64,000 nt of DNA from Nocardioides marmorisolisilvae (GTDB taxonomy: Bacteria; Actinomycetota; Actinomycetes; Propionibacteriales; Nocardioidaceae), in the NCBI RefSeq assembly GCF_031656915.1, contig NZ_CP134227.1, positions 1 through 64,000 on the forward strand, written 5' to 3'. Positions within the stretch are counted from its first letter, which is position 1. Each line of letters opens with the position of its first letter. The notes below the pieces were generated by a model. The model was not told the origin of the DNA and ran no database searches. It saw only the letters and a list, made by a program, of their open reading frames with translations. Below, in pieces: positions 28,252 to 42,887 of this stretch. A program made the position numbers and the translations under genes.

Positions 28252-29565
28252 ATGATGCGCCGGATCGACCTCAGGGGTGGCGCAGCAGCATCCGCCCCTG
28301 ACTACCGCACCCTCGTGCCGCGTGCCGACTTCGACGTCGACGCCGCGCTGCACGTGGTGGGACCGATCTGCGACGACGTCCACGAGCGCGGCATGGCCGC
28401 TGTCATCGACTACTCGGCGAAGTTCGACGGCGTCGAGCAGACCGACATCGCGGTGCCTGCGGAGGCGATCGCGGAGGCGCTCGAACGACTGGATCCCGAC
28501 GTCCGAGCCGGGCTCGAGGAGTCGATCCGTCGGCTCCGGACGACCTGCGAGGCAGAGCTCGAGGCGGACGTCGTCACCGACCTGGCACCCGGCGCCCGGG
28601 TGACCCAGCGGATGGTGCCGGTCGACCGGGTCGGGCTCTACGTCCCGGGTGGGCTCGCCCCGCTGGTGTCCAGCGTGGTGATGAACGTCGTACCCGCTCA
28701 GGTCGCCGGTGTCGGCTCGATCGCGCTGACCAGCTCGCCGCAACGCGACGGCTTCGGTCGATGGGGCGACGGTCTGCCGCACCCGACCATCCTGGCCGCC
28801 TGTGCGCTGCTCGGGGTCGACGAGGTGTACGCCGCCGGGGGTGCACAGGCGATCGCGATGCTGGCGTACGGCGCTGGACCCTGCCGCCCGGTCGACCTGG
28901 TCACCGGCCCCGGCAACATCTACGTCGTGGCGGCCAAGCGGCTGCTGCGTGGCGTCGTCGGGATCGACTCCGAGGCGGGCCCGACCGAGATCGCGATCCT
29001 CGCCGACGTCACCGCGGACCCCGCCTACGTGGCCGCGGACCTGATCAGCCAGGCCGAGCATGACCCGCTCGCCGCGTCGGTGCTGGTGACCGACTCGACC
29101 CGGCTCGCCGACGCCGTCGATGTCGAGCTCGAGCGGCAGATCGCAGCCACCAAGCACGTCGAGCGGATCCGCACCGCGCTGACTGGCCGGCAGTCCGGCA
29201 CCGTCCTGGTCGACGGCATTGAGCAGGGCCTCGACGTCGTGAACGCCTACGCCGCCGAGCACCTGGAGGTCCAGACGGCCGACGCGGCGACGGTCGCGTC
29301 GCGGGTCCGCAACGCGGGTGCCATCTTCGTCGGGCCGTTCGCTCCGGTGTCGCTCGGCGACTACTGCGCAGGCTCGAACCACGTCCTCCCCACGGCCGGC
29401 TGCGCCTGCCACAGTTCGGGGCTGTCGGTCCGCGCCTTCCGCAGAGCCGTGCACGTCGTGGAGTACGACGAGGCGGCGCTGGACCAGGTCGCGGGTCACG
29501 TGGTGGACCTGGCCGAGGCCGAGGACCTGCCCGGGCACGCCGCCGCGGTCCGGGTGCGGCTGTGA
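28252..29565 (+). CDS. hisD: Histidinol dehydrogenase (HisD)
   Basis: HisD oxidises L-histidinol to L-histidine in two NAD-dependent steps using zinc. The 437-residue length is typical. Conserved stretches are [20 protein letters not shown] (about 130-149), [56 protein letters not shown] (zinc ligand His at about 268) and SNHVLPT. Two adjacent ATG codons (28252 and 28255) could start it. It is the first gene of a six-gene his operon and overlaps hisC by 4 nt. Confidence 0.96.
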   Translation: MMRRIDLRGGAAASAPDYRTLVPRADFDVDAALHVVGPICDDVHERGMAAVIDYSAKFDGVEQTDIAVPAEAIAEALERLDPDVRAGLEESIRRLRTTCEAELEADVVTDLAPGARVTQRMVPVDRVGLYVPGGLAPLVSSVVMNVVPAQVAGVGSIALTSSPQRDGFGRWGDGLPHPTILAACALLGVDEVYAAGGAQAIAMLAYGAGPCRPVDLVTGPGNIYVVAAKRLLRGVVGIDSEAGPTEIAILADVTADPAYVAADLISQAEHDPLAASVLVTDSTRLADAVDVELERQIAATKHVERIRTALTGRQSGTVLVDGIEQGLDVVNAYAAEHLEVQTADAATVASRVRNAGAIFVGPFAPVSLGDYCAGSNHVLPTAGCACHSSGLSVRAFRRAVHVVEYDEAALDQVAGHVVDLAEAEDLPGHAAAVRVRL

Positions 29566-30650
29566 CCTGGTCACCGCCGCTGCGTGAGGAGCTCCGCGGG
29601 GTCGAGCCGTACGGCGCGCCCCAGCTCGACGTCCCGGTGCAGCTGAACACCAACGAGAACCCGTACGGTCCGCCGGCCGAGGTCGTCGCCGAGATCGCCA
29701 CTCGGGTGGCGCAGGCTGCCGGTCGGCTCAACCGCTACCCCGACCGTGACTTCACCGCGCTGCGCTCGGCGCTCAGGGACTACCTGGCGGCCGAGTCCGG
29801 CGTGCGCGTCGCGGTCGAGCAGGTATGGGCCGCGAACGGCTCGAACGAGGTGATGCTGCACCTGCTCCAGGCCTTCGGTGGGCCCGGGCGGGTGGCGATG
29901 AGCTTCGCGCCGACGTACTCGATGTATCCGGAGTACGCCCGGGACACCCACACCGCCTGGGTCGAGGGGCACCGCCACGACGACTTCTCCTTCGATCTCG
30001 ACCACGCCGCCGCGCTGATCGCCGAGCACCGTCCCTCAGTGGTGCTGCTGCCGAGCCCGAACAACCCGACCGGCACTGCCCTGCCGCACGACGTGGTCGG
30101 GCAGGTCGCCGCGCTGGTCGGCGACGGGGTGCTCGTGATCGACGAGGCGTACGCCGAGTTCCGCCGGACCGGCACGCCCAGTGCTCTCGAGCTGCTGGCC
30201 GACCACCCGAACCTGGTGATCACCCGGACGATGAGCAAGGCGTTCGCAGCAGCGGGACTGCGGCTGGGCTACCTCGCCGCCGACCCGCGGGTCTGCGACG
30301 CGCTGCGGGTCGTCAGGCTGCCCTATCACCTCTCGAGCACGACCCAGGCGACGGCGCTCGCCGCGCTGGCCCACGCACCCGTGCTGCTCGGCCGGGTCGA
30401 CCAGCTCCGCAAGGAGCGCGACGCCCTGGTCCGATGGCTGCGCGAGCGGGACTTCGCGGTGGCCGACAGCGACGCCAACTTCGTGCTCTTCGGCCGGTTC
30501 GACAACCGACGTGCGGTCTGGGAGCAGTTGCTGGATCATGGGGTGCTGATCCGCGAGGTCGGCCCGGCGGGCTGGCTCCGCGTCTCGATCGGCACGCCGG
30601 ACGAGATGGAAGCATTCAAGGACGCCCTGACGAAGGTGGGACGGCAATGA
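29562..30650 (+). CDS. hisC: Histidinol-phosphate aminotransferase (HisC)
   Basis: HisC is a PLP-dependent class I/II aminotransferase that makes histidinol phosphate from imidazole acetol phosphate. It has 362 residues. Motifs include [12 protein letters not shown] (about 27-38), [13 protein letters not shown] (about 162-174), DEAYAEFRR, and the PLP lysine in [16 protein letters not shown] (about residue 226), then a C-terminal [10 protein letters not shown]. The GTG start overlaps the hisD stop and its own stop overlaps hisB. Confidence 0.95.
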   Translation: MTWSPPLREELRGVEPYGAPQLDVPVQLNTNENPYGPPAEVVAEIATRVAQAAGRLNRYPDRDFTALRSALRDYLAAESGVRVAVEQVWAANGSNEVMLHLLQAFGGPGRVAMSFAPTYSMYPEYARDTHTAWVEGHRHDDFSFDLDHAAALIAEHRPSVVLLPSPNNPTGTALPHDVVGQVAALVGDGVLVIDEAYAEFRRTGTPSALELLADHPNLVITRTMSKAFAAAGLRLGYLAADPRVCDALRVVRLPYHLSSTTQATALAALAHAPVLLGRVDQLRKERDALVRWLRERDFAVADSDANFVLFGRFDNRRAVWEQLLDHGVLIREVGPAGWLRVSIGTPDEMEAFKDALTKVGRQ

Positions 30651-31255
30651 GCAGGACCGCACGCTGCGAACGGCAGACCAAGGAGTCCAAGGTCGTCGTC
30701 GAGGTCGACCTCGACGGGTCGGGCCGCACCGACGTCTCCACCGGTGTCGGGTTCTACGACCACATGCTCGATGCGTTCGGCCGGCACGCCCTGCTCGACC
30801 TGAGCGTGCACACCGAGGGCGACACGCAGATCGACGCTCACCACACGGTCGAGGACACCGCGATCGTGCTCGGGGAGGCACTGCGGGAGGCGCTCGGCGA
30901 CAAGGTCGGCATCCGGCGATTCGGTGACGCGTGTGTGCCGCTGGATGAGGCGCTGGTGCAGGCGGTCGTGGACGTCTCCGGTCGGCCCTACTGTGTGCAC
31001 ACCGGCGAGCCGGAGGGGCAGCAGTACGTCCTGCTCGGCGGCTCCGGGACGGCTTACCTCGGCTCGCTCACCCGCCACGTCTTCGAGACCGTGGCCTTCC
31101 ACGCCCACCTCGCCCTGCACGTGCGGGTGCTGGCCGGCCGCGAGCCGCACCACCTGGTCGAGGCCCAGTTCAAGGCCGTCGCCCACGCGTTCCGCGACGC
31201 CGTGGCGCTGGACCCTCGGGAGACGGGCGTTCCGTCGACCAAGGGCAGCCTCTAG
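30647..31255 (+). CDS. hisB: Imidazoleglycerol-phosphate dehydratase (HisB)
   Basis: This is a stand-alone dehydratase (202 residues, no phosphatase domain), as usual outside the enterobacteria. The manganese-binding motifs are [13 protein letters not shown] (about 36-48), [17 protein letters not shown] (about 64-80) and [18 protein letters not shown] near the C-terminus. It overlaps the hisC stop (ATGA). A 15-nt gap leads to hisH. Confidence 0.96.
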   Translation: MSRTARCERQTKESKVVVEVDLDGSGRTDVSTGVGFYDHMLDAFGRHALLDLSVHTEGDTQIDAHHTVEDTAIVLGEALREALGDKVGIRRFGDACVPLDEALVQAVVDVSGRPYCVHTGEPEGQQYVLLGGSGTAYLGSLTRHVFETVAFHAHLALHVRVLAGREPHHLVEAQFKAVAHAFRDAVALDPRETGVPSTKGSL

Positions 31256-31270
31256 CAGGGGCGGCGCAGC

Positions 31271-31918
31271 TTGTCGAACCCTGAGGTCGTCGTCCTGGAC
31301 TACGGCTCCGGCAACGTCCGCTCGGTGGTGCGTGCCCTGGAGCGCGCCGGTGCCCGCGTCGAGCTGACCGCCGACCGCACCGCCGCCCGTGAGGCGGACG
31401 GCCTGGTGGTGCCCGGTGTCGGCGCGTTCGCCGCGTGCATGCGGGGGCTGCAGGCGGTTCACGGTCCCGAGGTGATCGGACGTCGACTGGCTGGCGGCCG
31501 ACCGGTCTTGGGCATCTGCGTGGGGATGCAGGTGCTGTTCAGCCGCGGCGTGGAGCACGGCGTGGAGACCGACGGCTGCGACGAGTGGCCCGGGGTCGTC
31601 GAGCGCTTGCAGGCCCCCGTCGTACCCCACATGGGGTGGAACACCGTCGAGGTCCCGCAGGGCTCGCCGTTGTTCGCCGGTGTGGAGGGGGAGCGGTTCT
31701 ACTTCGTGCACTCCTACGGCGTACGGGAGTGGTCCCTGGTGACGAACGGTCGGACCCGGCCACCCCTGGTGACGTGGGCCGCGCACGGACCGTCCGGCCG
31801 CGAGGACCGCTTCGTCGCCGCCGTCGAGAACGGCCCGCTCACCGCCACCCAGTTCCACCCGGAGAAGTCCGGCGACGCCGGCGCCCGCCTGCTGGCCAAC
31901 TGGGTGTCCTCGCTGTGA
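31271..31918 (+). CDS. hisH: Imidazole glycerol phosphate synthase glutaminase subunit (HisH)
   Basis: HisH is a class I glutamine amidotransferase that feeds ammonia to HisF. It has 215 residues. The catalytic triad is visible as [10 protein letters not shown] (Cys at about 83) and the His/Glu pair in TQFHPEKSG (about 195-203). The oxyanion strand is PGVGAF. The best start is TTG at 31271, giving [18 protein letters not shown]. It is followed by a repeat-rich gap of 123 bp before hisA rather than the tight coupling seen in the rest of the operon. Confidence 0.94.
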   Translation: MSNPEVVVLDYGSGNVRSVVRALERAGARVELTADRTAAREADGLVVPGVGAFAACMRGLQAVHGPEVIGRRLAGGRPVLGICVGMQVLFSRGVEHGVETDGCDEWPGVVERLQAPVVPHMGWNTVEVPQGSPLFAGVEGERFYFVHSYGVREWSLVTNGRTRPPLVTWAAHGPSGREDRFVAAVENGPLTATQFHPEKSGDAGARLLANWVSSL

Positions 31919-31940
31919 GCCTGTGGCGGCCCGGGATCGT

Positions 31941-32020
31941 CGAGGCGGCGCAGACTTGCAACGAATCGGGGTCGAGGCGGCGCAACTTTGCAGATCGACC
32001 TGCAAAGTTGCGCCGCCTCG
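31941..32020 (+). repeat. Repeat cluster with perfect 21-bp-arm palindrome between hisH and hisA
   Basis: Two direct copies of a GC-rich unit start at 31941 (variant CGAGGCGGCGCAGACTTGCA) and 31973 (CGAGGCGGCGCAACTTTGCA), 32 bp apart. A third, inverted copy follows. Bases 31973-31993 and 32000-32020 are exact reverse complements around the loop ATCGAC, extendable by a G-U and a G-C pair. In RNA this forms a very stable hairpin 22 nt upstream of hisA. The same unit flanks the gene at 48421. It does not look coding. Confidence 0.93.
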
Positions 32021-32041
32021 GCGATGAATAGAGTTCGGGGC

Positions 32042-32779
32042 ATGGTGACCCATCTCGAGCTGCTGCCCGCCGTCGACATCGCGGGCGGCCAGGCTGTCCA
32101 GCTGGTGCAGGGGGTCGCGGGATCGGAGAAGCGGTTCGGGGATCCGATCGAGGCCGCGCTGCGCTGGCAGGAGGCCGGCGCGGAGTGGTTGCATCTGGTC
32201 GACCTCGACGCGGCGTTCGGTCGTGGCGACAACCGTGCGCTGCAGGCGAAGATCGTCGGGACGCTCGACATCCGGGTCGAGATGAGCGGCGGCATCCGTG
32301 ACGACGCATCCCTCGAGGCCGCGATGGCGACCGGCTGCCGCCGGGTCAACATCGGAACCGCCGCGCTCGAGCAGCCGGAATGGTGTGCGCACGCGATCGC
32401 GGCGTACGGCGACAGGGTGGCGATCGGCCTGGACGTCCGCGGTCGGACCCTGGCCGCGCGTGGGTGGACCCGTGAGGGTGGCGACCTCTACGAGGTGCTG
32501 GAGCGACTCGATGCCGAGGGCTGTGCTCGCTACGTCGTCACCGACGTCAACAAGGACGGCATGCTGCAGGGGCCGAACCTCCAGCTGCTCACGGACGTGT
32601 GCGCGGCGACCGACCGGCCGGTGGTCGCCTCCGGTGGCATCACCGAGCTCGCTGACCTCCGGGCGCTGATGGCCATGGTCGACCGGGGCGTCGAGGGCGC
32701 GATCGTCGGCACCGCGCTCTACGAGGGCCGCTTCACTCTCGAGGACGCCCTCGCCCTGACCTGGCCCGACCGGCCATGA
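32042..32779 (+). CDS. priA: Phosphoribosyl isomerase A (PriA/HisA), probably bifunctional for His and Trp
   Basis: This (beta/alpha)8 barrel isomerises ProFAR in histidine synthesis. In actinobacteria lacking trpF, the same enzyme also acts as phosphoribosylanthranilate isomerase. It has 245 residues. Catalytic-type aspartates are in [15 protein letters not shown] (about Asp11) and TDVNKDGM (about Asp174). The PriA-style stretch is [14 protein letters not shown]...[21 protein letters not shown]. No trpF lies between trpC and trpB at 59083-61142, which supports the dual role. The ATG at 32042 is taken, although GTG three bases on is possible. It overlaps hisF (ATGA). Confidence 0.93.
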   Translation: MVTHLELLPAVDIAGGQAVQLVQGVAGSEKRFGDPIEAALRWQEAGAEWLHLVDLDAAFGRGDNRALQAKIVGTLDIRVEMSGGIRDDASLEAAMATGCRRVNIGTAALEQPEWCAHAIAAYGDRVAIGLDVRGRTLAARGWTREGGDLYEVLERLDAEGCARYVVTDVNKDGMLQGPNLQLLTDVCAATDRPVVASGGITELADLRALMAMVDRGVEGAIVGTALYEGRFTLEDALALTWPDRP

Positions 32780-33537
32780 GCCTCGCGATCCGGGTGATCC
32801 CGTGCCTCGACGTCGACGAGGGTCGGGTGGTCAAGGGGGTCAACTTCGAGAACCTCCGCGACGCGGGCGACCCGGTCGAGCTGGCCCGGCGCTACGACGC
32901 GGAGGGCGCCGACGAGTTGACCTTCCTCGACATCTCGGCGTCCCACCAGGGTCGGGCGACGACCATGGAGATCGTCTCGCGCACCGCCGAGCAGGTGTTC
33001 ATCCCACTGACCGTCGGCGGGGGTGTCGGCAGCGTGGACGACGTGGACCGGCTGTTGCGTGCCGGCGCCGACAAGGTTGCGGTCAACACCGCCGCGATCC
33101 ACCGGCCCGGACTGGTCGCCGAGATCGCGGACCGGTTCGGGAGTCAGGTGCTGGTGCTCTCCGTGGACGCCCGCCGTGCGCCGGGCACGGAGTCGGGCTT
33201 CGAGGTCACCACGCACGGTGGTCGGAAGTCGGCGGGCCTGGACGCGGTCCAATGGGCCGCCCGTGCCGCCGAGCTGGGTGCCGGGGAGATCCTGCTCAAC
33301 GCGATGGACGCGGACGGCACTGCCGATGGCTTCGACCTCGACCTGATCCGGTTGGTGCGCGCCGCGGTCGGTGTCCCGGTCATCGCCAGCGGCGGTGCCG
33401 GGCGACTGGAGCACTTCCCGCCCGCGGTCGCCGCGGGCGCCGACGCCGTCCTGGCCGCGACCGTGTTCCACTTCGGGACCCTGCGGGTCGGTGAGGTCAA
33501 GGACGCGCTGCGCAAGGCTGGCGACCCCGTGCGCTGA
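32776..33537 (+). CDS. hisF: Imidazole glycerol phosphate synthase cyclase subunit (HisF)
   Basis: HisF is the barrel partner of HisH that makes IGP and AICAR. It has 253 residues. Catalytic aspartates lie in [20 protein letters not shown] (Asp at about 11) and in [15 protein letters not shown]. Other conserved stretches are [14 protein letters not shown] and [11 protein letters not shown]. The ATG overlaps the hisA stop. It is the last gene of the operon, since hisI lies 24 kb away at 57350. Confidence 0.96.
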   Translation: MSLAIRVIPCLDVDEGRVVKGVNFENLRDAGDPVELARRYDAEGADELTFLDISASHQGRATTMEIVSRTAEQVFIPLTVGGGVGSVDDVDRLLRAGADKVAVNTAAIHRPGLVAEIADRFGSQVLVLSVDARRAPGTESGFEVTTHGGRKSAGLDAVQWAARAAELGAGEILLNAMDADGTADGFDLDLIRLVRAAVGVPVIASGGAGRLEHFPPAVAAGADAVLAATVFHFGTLRVGEVKDALRKAGDPVR

Positions 33538-33569
33538 GGTCTCCGCAGGGGGCGGCGTTGTTGACGCGG

Positions 33570-33610
33570 CCGGTGTTTGGATACGGGCCCCCGCCAGCCG
33601 GGGCCACCGG
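33570..33610. terminator. Bidirectional hairpin terminator between hisF and the L,D-transpeptidase gene
   Basis: A 6-bp core stem GGCCCC/GGGGCC (33586-33591 and 33600-33605) has an 8-nt loop. It sits inside an outer CCGGTG/CACCGG pairing (33570-33575 and 33605-33610). The genes on both sides converge here, so it can serve both. There is no T-run. Confidence 0.5.
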
Positions 33611-33621
33611 TCTTGTCCCGA

Positions 33622-34815
33622 TCAGTTCGCCCACTGCGACCAGGGGATGTTCCAGTCCATCATCCCCGGGTCGTCGGGGTTCGCGGCCCGACCGGTTCCT
33701 CGCACGATCACGATGTCGCCGGGCTCGGACATCTCATAGAAGCGGGTGGCGTTGGCAGTGGAGAGGTGGATGCAGCCGTGGGAGGTGTTCGCAGCGCCGA
33801 GTTGGCTGTCCCAGGGCGCGGCGTGGACGAACGTGCCCGAGTCGGTCAGTCGGACGTCCCACTTCACCTGTAGGTCGTAGTACGTCGGTGAGCTCTTGGT
33901 GCAGCCGAGGCCGACACTGCAGGAGTCCATCTCAGTCTGGTGGGTCTTCATCAGCACTCGGTAGACGCCGTCGCGGGTCTCGAACCCGGGCTGCCCCATG
34001 CCGGTGGGCCAATCGGCGATCTGACGGCCGTTGACCGTGACCCGGAAGCGATGCGTGTCCGCGTTCACGTAGGAGATGTGGGCGTTGCTGGTGTGCCACG
34101 ACCAGTCGTGGTTCCGGTCGCCCCAGACGCCGTGGCCGACGTACACATCCTGGAGGTCGACGTGCGCGGTGAACGTGCTGTTCGCCGGCCAGAAGTGTCG
34201 GGGCCGGAAGTGGGCGACGGTGTCGGAGTACCAGTGCCAGCCGCCGTGGACCCGCTTGCCGGAGGAGTCGGTCACGAACATGTGCTTCTCGAGCGCAGCC
34301 CGGGCGCTGACCGGACGGTTGAAGCTCACCTGCAAGGTCTCACCTACCCCGCGAGTCCAGCCGTCGCCAGGGGTGGCCGACATCGACAGGGTGTTGGTCG
34401 CCGGGGTGGTTCGGAAGGAGAGGTGCCGGGTTGCCGGGTGCCCGGCAGCGTCGAGGAGCCGCACGGTGGCGCGGTAGCGGGTGTTCGGCGTCAGCCGGGA
34501 GGTGACGCGCCACCGCTCGCCGTGCTGGCCGAGCAACCCTGACACCGCAGAGCCGCCAGCCCGTGGGACGACCCGCACTGAGGCGATCGTTCCGTGGGTC
34601 GCCAGCAGCGTCGGGTGCGCCGACCAGCGGACCCGCTTGTCGGGACTCGGCGACATGCTGACCCGCGCGGGCGGTGTCACGTGGCCGACGTCGTGGGCCG
34701 TGACCGAGCTGGCCCCACCGGACCCGTTCGCTCCGGGGGCGCCGGCACAGCCCGTGAAGGCCAGGGCTCCGGCACACAGGGTGGCGGCGCCGATCAGTCG
34801 CGCTCTGACCAACAT
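33622..34815 (-). CDS. L,D-transpeptidase (YkuD domain) lipoprotein
   Basis: This exported enzyme would make 3-3 (meso-DAP to meso-DAP) peptidoglycan cross-links, like mycobacterial Ldt proteins. The 397-residue product has a lipoprotein signal with lipobox ALAFTGC (Cys at about 20), an immunoglobulin-like region (about 55-235), and a YkuD domain (about 250-375) with the catalytic His/Cys motif TSHGCIHLS (about 341-349). The ATG at 34815 follows a good GAGAGGAA ribosome site. An upstream in-frame ATG would bury the signal peptide. Confidence 0.93.
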   Translation of the reverse strand: MLVRARLIGAATLCAGALAFTGCAGAPGANGSGGASSVTAHDVGHVTPPARVSMSPSPDKRVRWSAHPTLLATHGTIASVRVVPRAGGSAVSGLLGQHGERWRVTSRLTPNTRYRATVRLLDAAGHPATRHLSFRTTPATNTLSMSATPGDGWTRGVGETLQVSFNRPVSARAALEKHMFVTDSSGKRVHGGWHWYSDTVAHFRPRHFWPANSTFTAHVDLQDVYVGHGVWGDRNHDWSWHTSNAHISYVNADTHRFRVTVNGRQIADWPTGMGQPGFETRDGVYRVLMKTHQTEMDSCSVGLGCTKSSPTYYDLQVKWDVRLTDSGTFVHAAPWDSQLGAANTSHGCIHLSTANATRFYEMSEPGDIVIVRGTGRAANPDDPGMMDWNIPWSQWAN

Positions 34816-34959
34816 GTCGTTCCTCTCGTCGTCATCGTCAACCTCTTGACGCGCGAAGTTCGTCCGGCGTTGCGCCGTTTTCGAGTTCGTGGCCAATTCG
34901 TGACGTTGCAGTCTCGCAGTTCCAGTGTCCGCAGGCGGCCCCGGGCCGGGTGTTCCGGC

Positions 34960-35787
34960 TCAGGATTCGGGCAGCCAGCAGTAGCCGTACCGCTGTCCGG
35001 AGTCCCATTGCTGCCGGGTGGGCCACTCGAAGCTCCAGGTGAACTTCAGTCGCGTCCCCGCACGCGCGCTGGCGATGTCATGGCAGCGCGAGTCGGCTTC
35101 CTTGCTGGCGGCTCTGCCCAGGAAGTGGGTTCCGGCGGGGAGCGGGACAACGTCGACAGCCCGCCACTGGTGCGGTCGGGAGCACACCACCCGCTGGAAG
35201 CCCCTGGCCGACGGCGCCGTGGTGCCACAGGTGCCCCAGGTGCTCAGTGCGTCGTTGTGGTCGAGGACGCCACGCATCCGTGCGTCGAGCGGCGCCAGGC
35301 GCCCGTCGCTGCGCAGCGCCACCAGGTCGCAGCGGAACCATCGGGCGCCGAGGTCGGCCTGGGCGACGGTCGGCCCGAACCAGACCGTGGTCAGTCGGCT
35401 GAGCCTGCGGGCGGTCTCGGTGCCGCCGACGTACGACGTCAACCGGCGCGGGCACCTGTCCGCCAGCTGCTTCTGCACGGTGCCGGAGTCGACGGCCATC
35501 AGGTGCCCGTCGACGACCGGGTCGAAGGTGCCCACGAACATCGTCACCGAGGTGTGCCGAGCCGAGCAGGGGACGGAGCCGGTGCCCGCCGTCGGTCGCA
35601 TTGCCTGTCGGAAGCCCAGCCGGTGGCAGCTGCCCATCCGCGGGGGAGGCGCGGGCCTCGGCTGAGCGGTCGGGGTGATGTCCACCGTCGAAGGGGCCGA
35701 GGACGGGCTGCTGGTGCATCCTGCCGCGGAGACGACCAGCAGGGCAGCGGCCAGTGCCGTGCCCAGGTTCCTCAGTCGCCCGTCCAT
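34960..35787 (-). CDS. Septum-formation family lipoprotein
   Basis: The 275-residue product has a signal peptide ending in a lipobox (VSAAGC) and a Ser/Pro/Thr-rich linker. The rest is Cys- and Trp-rich with two repeated blocks of the septum-formation domain type: GSCHRLGF...VPCSARHTSVTMFVGTF and CGTTAPSARGFQRVVCSRPHQ, plus GARWFRCDLVAL between them. The family name comes from an actinobacterial septation gene and the biochemical role is unknown. The ATG at 35787 was chosen because it directly precedes the signal peptide. The paralogue lies immediately upstream. Confidence 0.82.
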   Translation of the reverse strand: MDGRLRNLGTALAAALLVVSAAGCTSSPSSAPSTVDITPTAQPRPAPPPRMGSCHRLGFRQAMRPTAGTGSVPCSARHTSVTMFVGTFDPVVDGHLMAVDSGTVQKQLADRCPRRLTSYVGGTETARRLSRLTTVWFGPTVAQADLGARWFRCDLVALRSDGRLAPLDARMRGVLDHNDALSTWGTCGTTAPSARGFQRVVCSRPHQWRAVDVVPLPAGTHFLGRAASKEADSRCHDIASARAGTRLKFTWSFEWPTRQQWDSGQRYGYCWLPES

Positions 35788-35851
35788 CACGGTCCAGTCT
35801 TCCGCAACGGTCTGCCCCCTCGGGAAGCCGGTCTGCTCGGGACCGGGACCG

Positions 35852-36628
35852 TCACTGGTCGGTCTCCGCCCAGCAGACCGCTCGCCGGTTGCCCGCCCGC
35901 CACTCCGCGGCGTGGAAGTAGGTGTAGCCGTAGCCATAGTCCAGGGCGTAGTTCAGCCAGGCCCCGACCTGGTCGGAGCAGTAGTCGCGGGCACGGACCT
36001 CGGAGATCCGGTCACCGGGATAGGGATCATCGGGCTGACCGAGCTTGACCGTTGCGATCGCCCGCCAGTCGTGGCGCGCCGAGCACGGCACCCGGGTCGA
36101 CCCGGCGAACGTGCTGCCGCGCGAGCATGCGAGCCACTGCTGGGCCGGCCGGCCCTGGAACAGTCCCTTGGTCACCGTCGGGAGGTAGGCCAGCCGGCGC
36201 GCACCGTCCGGGCCCCCGACTGCGTCGCAGCGGAACCAGCGCGCGCCCCTCTTCCAGGCAGCCGCGGAGGGCCGGAACCAGACCCAGCTGATCCGGATCC
36301 GCATCACCAGGCTGTCGTCGGCACCGAGGAATCGCTCGAACGCCGGGCCGCAGGTGTCGTAGACGTGGCTGCCGTGCCAGCGATCGTCGTACGACGCACC
36401 GGTACGGCGAGGCAGCCGGCCGACCAGGAACGTCTGGGCCGTGTGCGGGCGGCTGCAGGCCACGGTCGGGGTGTCGTCGGTGTGCGCCGCGACGTCCTGG
36501 GTGTCCAAGTCCCGACAGGCGCCGACGCGCGGCGGCGTCGTCCGGTCCGACGGCGCCGGCTTCGCGCCGCAACCGCCGAGCACGAGGGGGAGCAGCACGA
36601 CGAGGGCGAGCAGGGCGGATAGGCGCAT
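35852..36628 (-). CDS. Septum-formation family lipoprotein, second copy
   Basis: The 258-residue lipoprotein has lipobox LVLGGC at about residue 20. It shares the architecture of its neighbour: VGACRDLDTQDV...VACSRPHTAQTFLVGRL, CGPAFERFLG, GARWFRCDAVGG, RVPCSARHDWRAIATVKLG, and a C-terminal tail rich in Tyr/Trp. Paired cysteines suggest disulfides outside the cell. The same orientation and 64-bp gap indicate a tandem duplication that has since diverged. Confidence 0.82.
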   Translation of the reverse strand: MRLSALLALVVLLPLVLGGCGAKPAPSDRTTPPRVGACRDLDTQDVAAHTDDTPTVACSRPHTAQTFLVGRLPRRTGASYDDRWHGSHVYDTCGPAFERFLGADDSLVMRIRISWVWFRPSAAAWKRGARWFRCDAVGGPDGARRLAYLPTVTKGLFQGRPAQQWLACSRGSTFAGSTRVPCSARHDWRAIATVKLGQPDDPYPGDRISEVRARDYCSDQVGAWLNYALDYGYGYTYFHAAEWRAGNRRAVCWAETDQ

Positions 36629-36648
36629 CGGTGCCTCCCCGTCAGCCG

Positions 36649-37140
36649 TCAGTCGATGAGCAACGCCGCGAGCGTAGCGCCGAGCTCATAGGCCCTTGCC
36701 GTGTCGGCGTCGGTGACGTCGCCCATCGCCTCGAGGACCTCGAATCCCTGCCGCCAGCCCAGTGCGCCGACGATCGAGAGCACGGACCGGACCGCGCCCG
36801 TGGTGTCGTAGCGGCCGTGCACGTAGAGGCCGAAGGGTCTGCCGGTGGTCTGCCCTGCCGACTCGCCCGCGGCGCCGCTGGGATCCAGCGCCCCGCCCAC
36901 CTGGAGGAAGGTGGAGTCGAAGAAGTGCTTGAGCGCGCCGGACATGTATCCGAAGTTCGCGGTGGTCCCGAGCAGGTAGCCGTCGGCGCCGAGCACGTCG
37001 GCGGCCGTGGCCTCGAGCGCGGGTCGTACGACGACCTCCACGCCCTCGATCGCGTCGTCGTGCGCACCGGCCAGGACGGCCTCGGTGAGAGCGTGCAACG
37101 ACCGGGTCGGGGAGTGGTGGACCACCAACAGGCTGGGCAT
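36649..37140 (-). CDS. Flavodoxin/NAD(P)H-dependent oxidoreductase family protein
   Basis: The 163-residue flavodoxin-like protein begins MPSLLVVHHSPTRSLHALTE, with the FMN phosphate loop region, and contains GYLLGTTANFGYMSGALKHF, typical of NADPH-dependent FMN reductase and flavodoxin folds. The ATG at 37140 is chosen because the frame upstream is a shadow of the VOC gene. It lies 16 nt behind the VOC gene and the two may form a small operon. Substrate unknown. Confidence 0.83.
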   Translation of the reverse strand: MPSLLVVHHSPTRSLHALTEAVLAGAHDDAIEGVEVVVRPALEATAADVLGADGYLLGTTANFGYMSGALKHFFDSTFLQVGGALDPSGAAGESAGQTTGRPFGLYVHGRYDTTGAVRSVLSIVGALGWRQGFEVLEAMGDVTDADTARAYELGATLAALLID

Positions 37141-37156
37141 GCTCGCAGGTGCCCGC

Positions 37157-37537
37157 TCAGGCGCCGGACCACGCGGGGAGCTGCTGGACGTGCCAGGCGT
37201 TGCCGTCCGGGTCGGTGAAGTGCACGAAGCGGCCCCACGGGAGCTCCTCGACCGGCTCCACCGTGACCCCGCGACCGGCCAGGTCGTCGTGTGCGGCGTC
37301 GGCATCGGCCACCACGACCTGGAGCCCGCTGACCGAGCCGGGCTCGGCGCTGGTCAGGCCCCGGCCGAACGCGATCGACGCCGCAGACCCGGGCGGCGTG
37401 ACCTGGACGAACCGCACCTCGTCACTGACGGTCTGGTCGTGGTCGACCGACCAACCCAGGGTGGTGCCGTAGAAGGCGACGGCCCGGTCGACGTCGGCGA
37501 CGGGGAGGATCACGAGCTCGAGACGGTAGTCCACCAC
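37157..37537 (-). CDS. VOC (glyoxalase/bleomycin-resistance fold) family protein
   Basis: The 126-residue product has a single VOC domain: LELVILPVADVDRAVAFYGT near the start and RFVHFTDPDGNAWHVQQ at the end, a typical metal-site end. The GTG at 37537 is preceded by AAAGGACC at good spacing, so the frame upstream of it is not used. Members include glyoxalases, dioxygenases and antibiotic-binding proteins. This one cannot be assigned further. Confidence 0.85.
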   Translation of the reverse strand: MVDYRLELVILPVADVDRAVAFYGTTLGWSVDHDQTVSDEVRFVQVTPPGSAASIAFGRGLTSAEPGSVSGLQVVVADADAAHDDLAGRGVTVEPVEELPWGRFVHFTDPDGNAWHVQQLPAWSGA

Positions 37538-37673
37538 GGGAGGTCCTTTCACGACGAAGCCTGCGACGACGCTACCGGTGTGCACCGACAAGCAGCCACG
37601 GGCGCCGACGCCGGACCTCGTCGCACAGGCGGCCGGACTGTCCTCGTCGCGCCCAGCGGCCCGCCCGAGCGAC

Positions 37674-42863
<5,190 letters not shown>

Positions 42864-42887
42864 GCTGCTGTGTGCGGCTCAGGTGTC

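Noticed and set aside
31256-31275. A further repeat unit at the hisH start (GGGGCGGCGCAGCTTGTC).
   Set aside because: It resembles the repeat only in GGCGGCGCAG and lacks the rest; probably chance in GC-rich sequence.
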